From Streptomyces amritsarensis (GTDB taxonomy: Bacteria; Actinomycetota; Actinomycetes; Streptomycetales; Streptomycetaceae): DNA of 64,000 nt. The translations under genes were made by a program, and so were the position numbers. The notes below the pieces were generated by a model. It saw only the letters and a list, made by a program, of their open reading frames with translations, was not told where the DNA came from and did not search any database. The number at the start of each line of letters is the position of its first letter. Position 1 is the stretch's first letter. Where the stretch lies: assembly GCF_001953875.1 (NCBI RefSeq), contig NZ_MQUR01000001.1, positions 124,039 through 188,038 on the forward strand, read 5' to 3'. This document shows, in pieces, positions 47,308 through 57,072 of this stretch.

Positions 47308-47797
47308 AATTCTGAGGACATCACCCTCAACGGGAGGGGGTCCCGGTCTATTCCGGGGTCCGTGCCGGGCTCCGTTCCGGGCATGCCCCGAGGCATCCCG
47401 CGGCCCCGACCGCCGGACGGCGGTCCGGGCGTCGAGCGGGTCCGTGGGCACGGGCAGGGTGATCATCTGCAGGTCGGCGGCGTGGCCGCCCTGGAGGCTC
47501 CGGGCGAAGCCGGGGGCAGGTACTGCACGTCGCCGTGCGCCGGCGGACGGGGCCTTCACCTGCGGTTTCGGGGTGCGCGCCCGGCGCCGCGCAGCGGGTG
47601 TGACGGCGCGCGGCCCGCACGGGCCCCGGACGGCTCCCCGAAGGCCCTCCAGGGGCACTTCGGGAGCACCCCCCGGGGCGCCCCGGGGGGTGGGTTCCCG
47701 GCGGCCGCCGGACGCACGGCAGCCCCCGCCGCGGGCGTGCGGCGGGGGCTGCTGTGGCGATGCCTCACGGCCGGCGTGGGACGCCGGCCGACGGACC
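47308..47797. other. Gene-poor gap between rpmE and rho
   Basis: Long open frames cross this 490-bp stretch in both directions, but none has recognisable domains or a good start; they look like high-GC artefacts. A short minus-strand phrase (LQMITLPVPTDPLD) faintly recalls LCP/LytR-type C-termini and could be a remnant. The rho terminator lies at the right end. Confidence 0.5.
47719..47752 (-). terminator. rho terminator
   Basis: A perfect 14-bp stem, GCAGCCCCCGCCGC with its complement, around loop GGGCGT; it lies about 45 bases after the rho stop. Confidence 0.82.
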
Positions 47798-49912
47798 TCA
47801 GTCGTCGTTCTTACCCGACGGGGTCGTCTTCGCGATCTGCATCAGGAACTCGGCGTTCGACTTCGTCTGCTTCATCTTGTCGAGGAGCAGTTCGATCGCC
47901 TGCTGCGAGTCCAGCGCGTGCAGCACCCGGCGCAGCTTCCAGACGATGGCGAGCTCTTCCGCGTTGAGGAGGATCTCCTCCTTGCGGGTGCCCGACGGGT
48001 CGACGTCGACAGCCGGGAAGATGCGCTTGTCGGCGAGCTTCCGGTCGAGCTTGAGCTCCATGTTGCCGGTGCCCTTGAACTCCTCGAAGATCACCTCGTC
48101 CATGCGCGAGCCGGTGTCGACCAGCGCGGTGGCCAGGATGGTCAGCGAGCCGCCGTCCTCGATGTTGCGCGCGGCACCGAAGAAGCGCTTCGGCGGGTAC
48201 AGCGCGGTCGAGTCGACACCACCGGACAGGATGCGGCCGGAGGCGGGCGCCGCGAGGTTGTACGCGCGGCCCAGACGGGTGATGGAGTCCAGCAGGACGA
48301 CCACGTCGTGGCCCAGCTCCACGAGGCGCTTGGCGCGCTCGATGGCCAGCTCGGCGACGGTGGTGTGGTCCTCGGCCGGGCGGTCGAACGTCGAGGAGAT
48401 GACCTCGCCCTTGACCGACCGCTGCATGTCGGTGACCTCTTCCGGACGCTCGTCGACCAGGACGACCATCAGGTGGCACTCGGGGTTGTTCGTGGTGATC
48501 GCGTTGGCGATCGCCTGCATGATCATGGTCTTGCCGGTCTTCGGCGGGGCCACGATCAGGCCGCGCTGGCCCTTACCGATCGGCGACACGAGATCGATGA
48601 TGCGGGTGGTCAGCACGCCCGGGTCGGTCTCCAGGCGCAGCCGGTCCTGCGGGTACAGGGGCGTCAGCTTCTGGAACTCCGGTCGGCCGCGGCCGGATTC
48701 GGGCGCCATGCCGTTCACCGAGTCGAGGCGCACCAGGGCGTTGAACTTCTCGCGGCGCTCGCCGTCCTTGGGCTGGCGCACGGCACCCGTGGTGTGGTCG
48801 CCCTTGCGCAGGCCCGCCTTGCGGACCTGGGCGAGGGAGACGTATACGTCGTTGGGGCCGGGCAGGTAGCCCGAGGTCCGGATGAACGCGTAGTTGTCCA
48901 GGATGTCGAGGATGCCCGCGACGGGGATCAGCACGTCGTCGTCGGCGACCTGCGGCTCGTTCGGCGCGAACTCGTCGCGGCCGCGGCGGCCCCGGCGGTC
49001 GCGGTAGCGGCCGCGGCGGCCGCGCCGGCCGCCCTCGTCGTCGAAGTCGTCCTGCGGGCCGGCGTCCTGGCGGCCCTGCTGGCCCTGGCCCTGACCGCGG
49101 CCGCCCTGCTGCTGGCGGTCCTGACGGTCGGCGCGGTCCTGACGGCCGCCGCCCTGGCCGCCCTGTGCGGGCTGGCCCTGGGCCTGGCCGCCCTGGCCCT
49201 GCTCGTCGGCCTTGGCGCCGCGGTCGCGGCGGTCGCGCTGGCGGTCGCCGCGCTCGCGGCGGTCGCGGCGGCCGCGGCCCTCGCCGTCCTGGCCCTGGGC
49301 CTGGCCGGCGGAGACCGCGGTGGCGGCTTCGGCCTTGGGCTCGGCGGGCGCGGTGGCGGTGGCGGTGTCGGCCTTCTGCTCGACCTGTACGGCGACGGGG
49401 GCCGAGCCCTCCGGGCTGCCGGAGGGGGCCGTGGCGCGACGACGGCGGCGCTCGCCGGCCGGGGCCTCGTCTGCCCCGCTCTCGGCTGCGCTCGAACGGG
49501 AGGGGCCACCTGCGGGCTGGCCCGGGATCTCGATCTGCGCCTGCGCGGCGGCGGGCTTCTCGACGGGGGCCGCGGGGGCCTGCGCCGGTGCGGTGTCGGC
49601 GGCGGCCGTACGGGCCTTACTGGTGGCGCGGCGCTTCGGCTTGGCCTCGGCGGTGTCCGCGGCGGCGGAGGCGGCGGCCTTGGGGGCACCGCTGCCCGCC
49701 TGCGCCTCCTTGATGACCTCGATCAGCTGGCTCTTGCGCATCCGCGCGGTGCCCCTGATGCCGAGGCCCGACGCGACCTGCTGCAGCTCGGCGAGGACCA
49801 TGCCGTCAAGGCCGGTGCCGGTGCGGCGGCGCTTGGGTGCGGCGCCCGCGGCGGGGGCACTGGTGTCGACAGAGGTGTCGGCAGCGCCCATCAGATCGGT
49901 GGTGTCGCTCAC
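47798..49912 (-). CDS. rho: Transcription termination factor Rho
   Basis: 704 residues, against about 420 in E. coli. A Rho N-terminal helical segment ([25 protein letters not shown]) is followed by about 230 residues of disordered Arg/Gly/Gln/Asp-rich insertion, the cold-shock RNA-binding domain, and the hexameric ATPase with Walker [21 protein letters not shown] and [13 protein letters not shown]. The large insertion is characteristic of actinobacterial Rho. The start is GTG at 49912; the leader is about 300 nt. Confidence 0.97.
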   Translation of the reverse strand: MSDTTDLMGAADTSVDTSAPAAGAAPKRRRTGTGLDGMVLAELQQVASGLGIRGTARMRKSQLIEVIKEAQAGSGAPKAAASAAADTAEAKPKRRATSKARTAAADTAPAQAPAAPVEKPAAAQAQIEIPGQPAGGPSRSSAAESGADEAPAGERRRRRATAPSGSPEGSAPVAVQVEQKADTATATAPAEPKAEAATAVSAGQAQGQDGEGRGRRDRRERGDRQRDRRDRGAKADEQGQGGQAQGQPAQGGQGGGRQDRADRQDRQQQGGRGQGQGQQGRQDAGPQDDFDDEGGRRGRRGRYRDRRGRRGRDEFAPNEPQVADDDVLIPVAGILDILDNYAFIRTSGYLPGPNDVYVSLAQVRKAGLRKGDHTTGAVRQPKDGERREKFNALVRLDSVNGMAPESGRGRPEFQKLTPLYPQDRLRLETDPGVLTTRIIDLVSPIGKGQRGLIVAPPKTGKTMIMQAIANAITTNNPECHLMVVLVDERPEEVTDMQRSVKGEVISSTFDRPAEDHTTVAELAIERAKRLVELGHDVVVLLDSITRLGRAYNLAAPASGRILSGGVDSTALYPPKRFFGAARNIEDGGSLTILATALVDTGSRMDEVIFEEFKGTGNMELKLDRKLADKRIFPAVDVDPSGTRKEEILLNAEELAIVWKLRRVLHALDSQQAIELLLDKMKQTKSNAEFLMQIAKTTPSGKNDD

Positions 49913-50343
49913 GAAGGGTCCTTCCCTGGAGCGGACGTCGGCCTGTCTGGCTCGGCGACCGGTTGTGCTGTCCGACGACGGCCCTAGGTGTGGACCGTGC
50001 CGGGGCGGTGGTCCGCCGATACAGAGATACGGCGGAAAGAAACGTGCGTGGGTTCGGCGAGAAGCCCCCGAGCTGAAAGCGTGGGAAAATCACGCCGATT
50101 CCGGAGCGTGCTCGAAACTGCTGGAAGCGATCAAAGCAGTCGGGGAGGCTCCCGGAAGAAATGTGGTCCCGGATGGGGACACTGAGCACCGAGCCATGGC
50201 GGCTTCCGATGCGCACTTGAGACTAACACTACCGGATCCAATAGATATTCCCCCTCTCAATCACCGGCAATCGCGCCCTTCCGCGCGGGCGGCCTGCCCT
50301 GGCCGCCCGCCCCTGGCCGACTGGGCCTGCTCGAAGAGCAGGC
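49913..50343 (-). other. rho leader and thrB-rho intergenic region
   Basis: 431 bp without a gene. It holds the hairpins after thrB, a possible GGAAT-N19-GTT promoter and then about 300 nt of untranslated rho leader. Long rho leaders are common and can be sites of autoregulation; no small ORF with a good start was found. Confidence 0.55.
50225..50251 (-). promoter_or_regulatory. Possible ECF-type (SigR-like) promoter for rho
   Basis: On the minus strand GGAAT (50251-50247), 19 bases, then GTT (50227-50225). This resembles the SigR consensus GGAAT-N18-GTT with one extra base. A vegetative promoter was not obvious. Confidence 0.3.
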
Positions 50344-50344
50344 C
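50285..50344 (-). terminator. Tandem hairpins after thrB
   Basis: First GGCCTGCTC-gaa-GAGCAGGCC (50324-50344), overlapping the thrB stop codon; then GCGGGCGGCC/GGCCGCCCGC (50285-50294 with 50301-50310). Confidence 0.75.
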
Positions 50345-51270
50345 TAGCCGCCCTGGGTGCCCAGCGGGAGGACGCTCGCGCCCGCGGCGTCGAGGGCGAG
50401 CCGGTTCGCGGCCCACCCTTCGCCCGCGAGCTGCGCGACCTTGTCGGCCGCGTCGTTGTCGACCAGCGCCAGGACCGTGGGGCCCGCGCCGGAGATGACC
50501 GCGGGGATGCCGTCGGCCCGCAGTCGGTTGACGAGTGCCACGCTCTCGGGCATCGCCGGGGACCGGTACTCCTGGTGGAGCCGGTCTTCGGTGGCCGGCA
50601 GGAGCAGCTCGGGACGCCTGGTCAGGGCTTCCACGAGCAGGCCCGCGCGGCCCGCGTTGACGGCCGCGTCCACGTGCGGGACGGTACGCGGCAGCAGGCC
50701 GCGGGCCGTCTCCGTGAGGACCGGCCGGGAGGGTACGAAGACCACCGGAACGATGGATTCGGCGGGCTCCATCCGGATCGCCCGGGCGCTGCCCCCGTCC
50801 ATCCATGCCAGGGTGAACCCGCCGAGGAGGCAGGCGGCGACGTTGTCGGGGTGGCCCTCGATCTCGGTGGCGAGCTCCAGGAGCGCCGCATCGTCGAGCT
50901 TCGCCTCGCCGCCTATGGTGACGGCGCGGGCGGCGACGATGCCGGCGCAGATGGCGGCGGAGGAGGAGCCGAGGCCGCGGCCGTGCGGGATGCGGTTGGC
51001 GCAGACGACCTCAAGGCCGCGCGGCTGTCCGCCCAGCAGGTCGAAGGCGGTGCGCATGGAGCGTACGAGCAGGTGGCTCTCGTCCCGCGGGAGGGTGTCG
51101 GCGCCCTCGCCCGCGATGTCGATGTTCAGGCCGGAGTCGGCCACCCGGACGACGACGTCGTCGTAGAGCCCCAGGGCCAGGCCCAGAGCGTCGAACCCGG
51201 GGCCGAGGTTGGCACTGCTGGCGGGGACGCGCACCCGTACGGCGGCGGCGCGGAACGCTGGACCGGCCAT
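50344..51270 (-). CDS. thrB: Homoserine kinase
   Basis: 308 residues of the GHMP kinase family: VRVPASSANLGPGFDALGLAL at the N-terminus, the phosphate loop PHGRGLGSSSAAICAG, and the C-terminal ISGAGPTVLAL. It phosphorylates homoserine for threonine synthase. It is separated from thrC by 338 bp that include a strong hairpin, so it probably has its own promoter. The ATG at 51270 follows AAGGAG at slightly long spacing. Confidence 0.95.
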   Translation of the reverse strand: MAGPAFRAAAVRVRVPASSANLGPGFDALGLALGLYDDVVVRVADSGLNIDIAGEGADTLPRDESHLLVRSMRTAFDLLGGQPRGLEVVCANRIPHGRGLGSSSAAICAGIVAARAVTIGGEAKLDDAALLELATEIEGHPDNVAACLLGGFTLAWMDGGSARAIRMEPAESIVPVVFVPSRPVLTETARGLLPRTVPHVDAAVNAGRAGLLVEALTRRPELLLPATEDRLHQEYRSPAMPESVALVNRLRADGIPAVISGAGPTVLALVDNDAADKVAQLAGEGWAANRLALDAAGASVLPLGTQGG

Positions 51271-51608
51271 CGTCCGATGACACTCCTTGTGACTGTGCGA
51301 GAACTTCGCTCTTCGCTGGCTCGCTGTGAATGTACTGGAGAACCCACGACACCCGAAGGCCCTCGGGGCAGCACCGCAGTCATATGCGCGGTGGCGGATG
51401 TAAGTACAGCGTATCGAAGGAAGGTTCTCCCGCGACATAGGGCGCACAGGAGGCGCACGATGCGTGTCGCGGGGTTCGACCGGGTTGGACCCGCTTCGGC
51501 CGCACTTTTGTCGTCGTACGAGGCGAGTTGCCGGGTTCCGGAGGGCCCCGGGAGTGCCGTCAGGGCACTCGGGGAACCTCCGGAAACCCGGCTCGCACGA
51601 TCGCTCGG
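51271..51608 (-). other. thrC-thrB intergenic region
   Basis: 338 bp. The thrC terminator occupies 51531-51591. The rest is moderately AT-rich and should hold the thrB promoter; several weak TANNNT boxes (for example TACATT on the minus strand near 51350) are possible but none has a convincing -35. Confidence 0.5.
51531..51591 (-). terminator. Long hairpin after thrC
   Basis: About 25 pairs with small bulges: CCGGGTT, CCGGAGG, CCCC and GAGTGCC pair in order with GGCACTC, GGGG, CCTCCGG and AACCCGG around the loop GTCAG. It begins 17 bases after the thrC stop. Confidence 0.85.
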
Positions 51609-52679
51609 TCAGACCAGGCCGAGGCGCACCGCGGCGGCTTCGGCGTCCACCGGAACGGTGACCGGCTGCGGAGCGCCGGCGACCGCCCAGTCGGGGTCCT
51701 TGAGGCCGTTGCCCGTGACGGTGCACACGATCTTCTGCCCCGGATCCACCAGGCCCAGCTCGGCGGCCTTGAGCAGACCGGCCACGGACGCGGCCGAGGC
51801 GGGCTCGACGAAGACGCCCTCCTGAGCGGCCAACAGCCGGTAGGCGGCGAGGATCTGGCGGTCCGTCACCTCGTCGATGAAGCCGCCCGACTCGTCCCGC
51901 GCGGCCAGCGCCTGTTCCCAGGAGGCCGGGTTGCCGATGCGGATCGCGGTGGCGACGGTGTGCGGCTCCTTGACGACCTCGCCGCGCACGATGGGCGCGG
52001 AACCGGAGGCCTGGAAACCCCACACGCGGGGCGTACGGGAGGCCAGGCCGTCGGCCTTGTACTCCTTGAACCCCTTCCAGTACGCGGTGATGTTGCCCGC
52101 GTTGCCCACCGGCAGCACGTGCACGTCCGGGGCGTCGCCGAGCGCGTCGACGATCTCGAACGCGGCCGTCTTCTGGCCCTCGATCCGCACCGGGTTGACG
52201 GAATTGACCAGCGCCACCGGGTAGTTGTCGGACAGTGCGCGGGCGAGGTCCAGGCAGTCGTCGAAGTTGCCGTCCACCTGGAGGATCTTGGCGCCGTGCA
52301 CGAGGGCCTGGCCCATCTTGCCCAGCGCGATCTTGCCGCGGGGCACCAGCACCGCGGAGACCATTCCGGCGCGCACCGCGTAGGCGGCGGCGGACGCCGA
52401 AGTGTTGCCGGTGGAGGCGCAGATGACGGCCTTCGCGCCCTCCTCCTTGGCCTTGGTGATCGCCATGGTCATGCCGCGGTCCTTGAAGGACCCGGTGGGG
52501 TTCGCCCCTTCGACCTTCAGGTGCACCTCGCAGCCGGTGCGCTCGGACAGCACCTGTGCGGGGACGAGGGGAGTGCCACCCTCGCGGAGCGTGACCACCG
52601 GAGTCGTGTCCGTCACCGGCAGGCGGTCCCGGTACTCCTCGATGATCCCGCGCCACTGGTGGGTGCGATTGCTGCTCAT
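51609..52679 (-). CDS. thrC: Threonine synthase
   Basis: 356 residues, PLP fold type II, short bacterial class: [15 protein letters not shown] with the PLP Lys, [19 protein letters not shown], and the phosphate loop [12 protein letters not shown]. It converts O-phosphohomoserine to threonine. It starts 6 bases after the hom stop, so the two are co-transcribed. Confidence 0.96.
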   Translation of the reverse strand: MSSNRTHQWRGIIEEYRDRLPVTDTTPVVTLREGGTPLVPAQVLSERTGCEVHLKVEGANPTGSFKDRGMTMAITKAKEEGAKAVICASTGNTSASAAAYAVRAGMVSAVLVPRGKIALGKMGQALVHGAKILQVDGNFDDCLDLARALSDNYPVALVNSVNPVRIEGQKTAAFEIVDALGDAPDVHVLPVGNAGNITAYWKGFKEYKADGLASRTPRVWGFQASGSAPIVRGEVVKEPHTVATAIRIGNPASWEQALAARDESGGFIDEVTDRQILAAYRLLAAQEGVFVEPASAASVAGLLKAAELGLVDPGQKIVCTVTGNGLKDPDWAVAGAPQPVTVPVDAEAAAVRLGLV

Positions 52680-52685
52680 GGGTCC

Positions 52686-53990
52686 TTACTCCCCTTCAAC
52701 ACGCATGATGCTGGCGACACCGCGGACGGTGTCCAGCTTCCGCAGCGCCTCGACGGTCCCGGAGAGGGCGGCGTCGGCGGCGCGGTGGGTGACGACGACG
52801 AGGGAGGCCTCCTTGCCGACCCCGTCTGGACGACCCTGCTGCCGGACGGTGTCGATGGACACACCGTGCTCCGCGAACGTCGTCGCCACCTGGGCGAGGA
52901 CGCCCGGCTTGTCGGCCACATCGAGGCTGATGTGGTAGCGGGTGACGACATCGCCCATGGGGCTGACCGGCAGCTGGGTGTACGCCGACTCGCCGGGCCC
53001 CGTTGCCTCGGCGAGCTTGTTGCGGGCGACGGCGACGAGGTCGCCGAGGACCGCGGACGCGGTCGGGGCGCCGCCCGCACCGGGCCCGTAGAACATCAGC
53101 CGCCCGGCGGCGTCCGCCTCGACGAAGACGGCGTTGTACGCCTCGCGCACGGAGGCGAGCGGGTGGCTGAGCGGGATCATCGCCGGGTGGACGCGGGCGG
53201 TGACGGACTCGCCGTCCGCGGCGCGCTCGAGGATGGCGAGGAGCTTGATGGTGCAGCCCATCCGCTTGGCGGAGGCGAAGTCGGCGGCGCTGACCTCGGT
53301 CATGCCCTCGCGGTAGACGTCGTCCAGGCGGACGCGGGTGTGGAAGGCGATGCCGGCCAGGATCGCGGCCTTGGCGGCGGCGTCGTAGCCCTCGACGTCG
53401 GCGGTCGGGTCGGCTTCGGCGTACCCGAGGGCGGTGGCCTCGTCGAGCGCCTCCTGGTAGCCGGCGCCGGTCGAGTCCATCTTGTCGAGGATGAAGTTCG
53501 TCGTGCCGTTGACGATGCCCATCACGCGGTTGATCTTGTCGCCGGCGAGGGACTCGCGCAGCGGGCGGATCAGCGGGATGGCGCCGGCGACGGCGGCCTC
53601 GTAGTAGAGGTCGAGCCCGGCCTGCTCGGCGGCGGCGTGCAGCGCGGCGCCGTCCTGGGCGAGGAGCGCCTTGTTCGCGGAGACCACCGAGATGCCGTGC
53701 TCGAAGGCGGTGGTGATCAGGGTGCGGGCCGGCTCGATGCCGCCGATGACCTCGATGGCGATGTCGATGTCACCGCGTTTGAGGAGGGCGGTCGCGTCGG
53801 TGGTGATCAGCGCAGGATCGATGCCCTCACGCACCTTGGAGGGGCGGCGCACGGCCACGCCGGCGAGCTCGACGGGCGCGCCGATCCTCTGCGTGAGGTC
53901 GTCGGCGTGCGTCGTCATGATGCGAGCCACCTCTGAGCCGACCACTCCACAGCCCAGCAGCGCCACCTTCAGCGGACGCGTACGCATCAT
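52686..53990 (-). CDS. hom: Homoserine dehydrogenase with ACT domain
   Basis: 434 residues: Rossmann motif LLGCGVVGSEVA at the N-terminus, catalytic region GIVNGTTNFIL and ADPTADVEGYDAAAKAAI, and a C-terminal ACT domain (YHISLDVADKPGVLAQVA, from about 350) for threonine feedback. Tandem ATGs at 53990 and 53987 are the possible starts. It lies 124 bp after lysA with two hairpins in between, and directly before thrC. Confidence 0.96.
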   Translation of the reverse strand: MMRTRPLKVALLGCGVVGSEVARIMTTHADDLTQRIGAPVELAGVAVRRPSKVREGIDPALITTDATALLKRGDIDIAIEVIGGIEPARTLITTAFEHGISVVSANKALLAQDGAALHAAAEQAGLDLYYEAAVAGAIPLIRPLRESLAGDKINRVMGIVNGTTNFILDKMDSTGAGYQEALDEATALGYAEADPTADVEGYDAAAKAAILAGIAFHTRVRLDDVYREGMTEVSAADFASAKRMGCTIKLLAILERAADGESVTARVHPAMIPLSHPLASVREAYNAVFVEADAAGRLMFYGPGAGGAPTASAVLGDLVAVARNKLAEATGPGESAYTQLPVSPMGDVVTRYHISLDVADKPGVLAQVATTFAEHGVSIDTVRQQGRPDGVGKEASLVVVTHRAADAALSGTVEALRKLDTVRGVASIMRVEGE

Positions 53991-54020
53991 TCGACCTACG
54001 CCTTTCGATCTTCCCTCATT

Positions 54021-54047
54021 ACCCCGCGCGCGGTTTGCGCGCGGGGT
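54021..54047 (-). terminator. Hairpin between lysA and hom
   Basis: An 11-bp perfect stem (ACCCCGCGCGC with its complement) around loop GGTTT, 30 bases before the hom ATG. It may terminate lysA or attenuate hom. A weaker upstream repeat (CCAATGGA at 54063-54070, TCCATTGG at 54090-54097) precedes it. Confidence 0.65.
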
Positions 54048-54114
54048 CTGAACCAGTCTCACCCAATGGACAGCACTTTCCATCCTCGGTCCATTGGCTG
54101 AGACACCTATTTCA

Positions 54115-55506
54115 TTATCCGACGTCGAGCCGCAGGAGATCTTCCTCCGTCTCGCGGCGAACGATCACTCGCGCCTGTCCGTCACGCACGGCGACGACGG
54201 GCGGGCGGAGCGCGTGGTTGTAGTTGCTGGCCATGGAGCGGCAGTACGCGCCGGTCGCGGGCACGGCGAGGAGGTCGCCGGGCGCCAGGTCGGCGGGCAG
54301 GAACGCGTCCTTCACGACGATGTCCCCGCTCTCGCAGTGCTTGCCGACGACGCGCACGAGCATCGGCTCGGCGTCGGAGGTACGGGAGACGAGCGCGATG
54401 GAGTATTCGGCGTCGTAGAGGGCCGTACGGATGTTGTCGGACATCCCGCCGTCGACGCTGACGTACGTACGGAGCCCTTCGAGCGGCTTGATCGTCCCCA
54501 CCTCGTACAGCGTGAAGGCGGTCGGGCCGACGATGGCGCGGCCGGGCTCGACGGAGATCCGGGGGGCGCGCAGACCGGCGCTCTCGCATTCGCGGGCCAC
54601 GATCTCGGTGAGCGCCTTGGCGATCTCGTGCGGCTCGCGGGGGTCGTCGTTCGAGGTGTAGGCGATGCCGAGGCCGCCGCCGAGGTCGATCTCGGGCAGT
54701 TCGACGCCGTGCTCGTCGCGGACGGCGGCGAGCAGCCGCACGACGCGCTTGGCGGAGACCTCGAAGCCGGCCATGTCGAAGATCTGCGAGCCGATGTGGG
54801 AGTGGACGCCCAGCAGCTCCAGCGAGTCGTGCCCGAGGGCGCGGCGCACGGCCTCGGCGGCGGACCCGTCGGCCACGGCGATGCCGAACTTCTGGTCCTC
54901 GTGGGCGGTGGCGATGAACTCGTGCGTGTGCGCCTCGACGCCGACGGTCACGCGGATCTGCACGGGCTGGCGGACGCCGAGCTCGCGGGCGACGTGCGCG
55001 ACGCGGGCGATCTCCTGGAAGGAGTCGAGGACGATCCGTCCGACACCGGCACCGACGGCCCGGCGGATCTCGTCCTCGGACTTGTTGTTGCCGTGGAAGG
55101 CGATCCGGTCGGCGGGCATCCCGGCGGCGAGGGCGGTCGACAGCTCTCCGCCGGAGCACACGTCGACGTTGAGGCCCTCCTCCTTCAGCCACTTCACGAC
55201 GGCCTTGGACAGGAACGCCTTCCCGGCGTAGAAGACATCGGCGTCCTTGCCGAACGCGGTCGCCCAGGCCCGGCAGCGGGCCCGGAAGTCGTCCTCGTCG
55301 AGGAAGTACGCGGGCGTCCCGAACTCCTCGGCGAGCCTGGTGACTTCGATGCCGCCGACGGAGACGACGCCGTCGCCCTCGCGCCGTACGGTGCGGGCCC
55401 AGACCTTCTCGTCGAGCGCGTTCAGGTCGGCGGGCGGCGGGGAGTAGTGCCCTTCGGGCAGGACGTCGGCGTGGCGGGGCCCGGCGGGGTGCGCGGAACG
55501 GCTCAT
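54115..55506 (-). CDS. lysA: Diaminopimelate decarboxylase
   Basis: 463 residues, fold type III PLP enzyme: YAGKAFLSKAV with the PLP Lys, HGNNKSEDEI, GVHSHIGSQI, DLGGGLGIAY, EPGRAIVG and the C-terminal GAYCRSMASNYN. It makes lysine from meso-diaminopimelate. It shares the aspartate pathway with the downstream hom and thrC. The ATG is preceded by AGAGAG; the gene follows nrtL by 19 bp. Confidence 0.96.
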   Translation of the reverse strand: MSRSAHPAGPRHADVLPEGHYSPPPADLNALDEKVWARTVRREGDGVVSVGGIEVTRLAEEFGTPAYFLDEDDFRARCRAWATAFGKDADVFYAGKAFLSKAVVKWLKEEGLNVDVCSGGELSTALAAGMPADRIAFHGNNKSEDEIRRAVGAGVGRIVLDSFQEIARVAHVARELGVRQPVQIRVTVGVEAHTHEFIATAHEDQKFGIAVADGSAAEAVRRALGHDSLELLGVHSHIGSQIFDMAGFEVSAKRVVRLLAAVRDEHGVELPEIDLGGGLGIAYTSNDDPREPHEIAKALTEIVARECESAGLRAPRISVEPGRAIVGPTAFTLYEVGTIKPLEGLRTYVSVDGGMSDNIRTALYDAEYSIALVSRTSDAEPMLVRVVGKHCESGDIVVKDAFLPADLAPGDLLAVPATGAYCRSMASNYNHALRPPVVAVRDGQARVIVRRETEEDLLRLDVG

Positions 55507-55525
55507 CGGTTTCTCTCTTCGCGGG

Positions 55526-56557
55526 TCATAGGCGTTCGGGTGCGTCCATGCCGAGCAGGGCCAGGCCGCCGGCCAGCACCGTCCCGGCGGCTTCGGCGAG
55601 TGCCAGCCGGGCGCGGTGGGCGGCCGAGGGTTTCTCGTCCCCCTGGGGCAGTACGCGGTACTGGAAGTCGAGCAGCGCGTCGGCCAGCTCGACGAGGTGC
55701 CGGGTGAGCCGCTCGGGCGCGCGGTGGTGGGCGGCGGCCTCGAGGACGAGGGGGTGGTCGGCGAGGAGGCGCAGCAGGGCGGCGGCGTCGTCGACCTCGC
55801 CCGCCTCCGGGCGGAAGCCCAGCTGCTCGGCGTTGCGTACGAGGGCCCGGCTGCGCGCGTGGGCGTAGCGCACCCGGAAGAACTCGCCGGCCTCGCTCTG
55901 CACGAGCAGTTGCTCGTCGGAGAAGGAAGGGGTCTCCCGGGCGGGCGTGGCGAGCATCGCCCAGGAGGCGGCGTCGGCCCCGTAGCGGGCGACGACGTCG
56001 CCGTCGCGCCGGGCGACGGGGGCGACGGGGGCGACGGGGAGGTCGGGCAGGTGCTCGGGCGCGGTGGTGGCGCCCTGGACGTACAGGAGCCGCTGAACGC
56101 TCCGGCGGACGACGCGCTCGCGCAGCCCGAGCCCGCTCGCGTCGGCGGGGGCGGCGGGGCCGGCGTGGGCGTCGGCGGGGACGGCGTGGGCGGCGGCGGG
56201 GACGGCGTGGGCGGCTCGGCCGCGGACATCCCGGCTGATCGCGTCGGCCACGAGGGCGCGCGCGGAGGGGGCGGGCAGCACGAAGTTGAGGAACCCTGCT
56301 CCGGTGACCTCGACCTGCTCGATGCCCGGCTCGGCGCCGAGCCGGCGGGCCAGTACGTCGGCCACGTCACGGGGCGGGCGTCCGGCGGCCTTGGCGACCT
56401 GGAAGGCGACGGGGGTGGCGTAGTCCCCCACCCCGCCGGGCCGGGTCCGCTCGACGACGACCCGCTCGGGCACGGCCGCACCGGCGGCCAGCTCCCCGTC
56501 CGCGACGGCGCAGCGCACGGCGCGTACGACGCAACGGGAGAGGTCTGCGGGGGTCAC
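55526..56557 (-). CDS. nrtL: ArgS-derived anticodon-binding protein NrtL (no catalytic core)
   Basis: 343 residues with the two ends of arginyl-tRNA synthetase but no HIGH or KMSKS core. The N-terminal additional domain (VVERTRPGGVGDYATPVAFQ, VEVTGAGFLNFVL) is joined by an Ala/Pro-rich linker with VP-A-H-A repeats to a C-terminal DALR-type anticodon-binding domain (FFRVRYAHARSRALVRN, LTRHLVELADALLDFQYRVLP). It presumably binds tRNA-Arg or other RNA. The GTG at 56557 follows a TAGGCT -10-like element by 6 bases, suggesting a leaderless mRNA. Confidence 0.86.
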   Translation of the reverse strand: MTPADLSRCVVRAVRCAVADGELAAGAAVPERVVVERTRPGGVGDYATPVAFQVAKAAGRPPRDVADVLARRLGAEPGIEQVEVTGAGFLNFVLPAPSARALVADAISRDVRGRAAHAVPAAAHAVPADAHAGPAAPADASGLGLRERVVRRSVQRLLYVQGATTAPEHLPDLPVAPVAPVARRDGDVVARYGADAASWAMLATPARETPSFSDEQLLVQSEAGEFFRVRYAHARSRALVRNAEQLGFRPEAGEVDDAAALLRLLADHPLVLEAAAHHRAPERLTRHLVELADALLDFQYRVLPQGDEKPSAAHRARLALAEAAGTVLAGGLALLGMDAPERL

Positions 56558-56563
56558 GGGACC

Positions 56564-56569
56564 AGCCTA
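56564..56569 (-). promoter_or_regulatory. -10 element (TAGGCT) for leaderless nrtL mRNA
   Basis: TAGGCT on the minus strand ends 6 bases before the GTG at 56557, and no Shine-Dalgarno sequence is present. Confidence 0.5.
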
Positions 56570-56634
56570 GGGGAGACGCCCGGTCATCCCGCGAAGGGTT
56601 TCGCCATGTGAACAGCGGACCCGTCCCGGCCCGC

Positions 56635-57060
56635 TCAGCCCCGGCCCCGCCCGGCGGGAGCGCCCTTCCTCCCGTCGCGCCGGTCCTTGCGCTCGACGAG
56701 CCGGCGCACGACGCGTACGAGCTCGGTGGGCTCGAAGGGCTTGGCGAGGAAGGCGTCGACCCCGGCCGCGATCCCGGCCTCGACCTCCTGCTGCGAACAG
56801 GCGCTGACGATGGCGACGGGCACGTCGCGGGTCCGCGGATCGGCCCGCAGCTGCGCGGCGGTCCCGACCCCGTCCAGCCGCGGCATGACCACATCAAGGG
56901 TGATCACGTCGGGGCGCACCCGGTGCACCATGTCCAGAGCCTCGGCACCATCGTTCGCGGTCACGACCTCGAAGCCCTCCAGCTCGAGATTGACCTTGAT
57001 CAGCTGCCGGATGACCTTGTTGTCGTCGACAACGAGGACGCGGCCCGAGACGCCTGACAC
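56635..57060 (-). CDS. Single-domain response regulator
   Basis: 141 residues containing only a receiver domain: RVLVVDDNKVIRQL (acidic pocket), the phospho-acceptor Asp in DVITLDVVMPRLDG, and the Lys in FLAKPFEP. The C-terminal tail is short and basic (ERKDRRDGRKGAPAG). With no output domain it must act through a partner; no kinase is adjacent. I prefer the GTG at 57060, which a TACTCT element precedes by 6 bases. Confidence 0.88.
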   Translation of the reverse strand: MSGVSGRVLVVDDNKVIRQLIKVNLELEGFEVVTANDGAEALDMVHRVRPDVITLDVVMPRLDGVGTAAQLRADPRTRDVPVAIVSACSQQEVEAGIAAGVDAFLAKPFEPTELVRVVRRLVERKDRRDGRKGAPAGRGRG

Positions 57061-57066
57061 AACTCG

Positions 57067-57072
57067 AGAGTA
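57067..57072 (-). promoter_or_regulatory. -10 element (TACTCT) for leaderless response regulator mRNA
   Basis: On the minus strand TACTCT ends 6 bases before GTG 57060; the gap (CGAGTT) has no ribosome-binding site. Confidence 0.5.

Noticed and set aside
47251..47658. Minus-strand 135-codon frame between rho and rpmE with an LCP/LytR-like phrase
   Set aside because: Only about 14 residues look suggestive, and there is no membrane anchor or LCP core; kept only as a note on the gap.
47255..49987. Long plus-strand frame through the rpmE-rho gap and rho
   Set aside because: Low-complexity mirror of the Rho disordered insertion; no start signal or domain.
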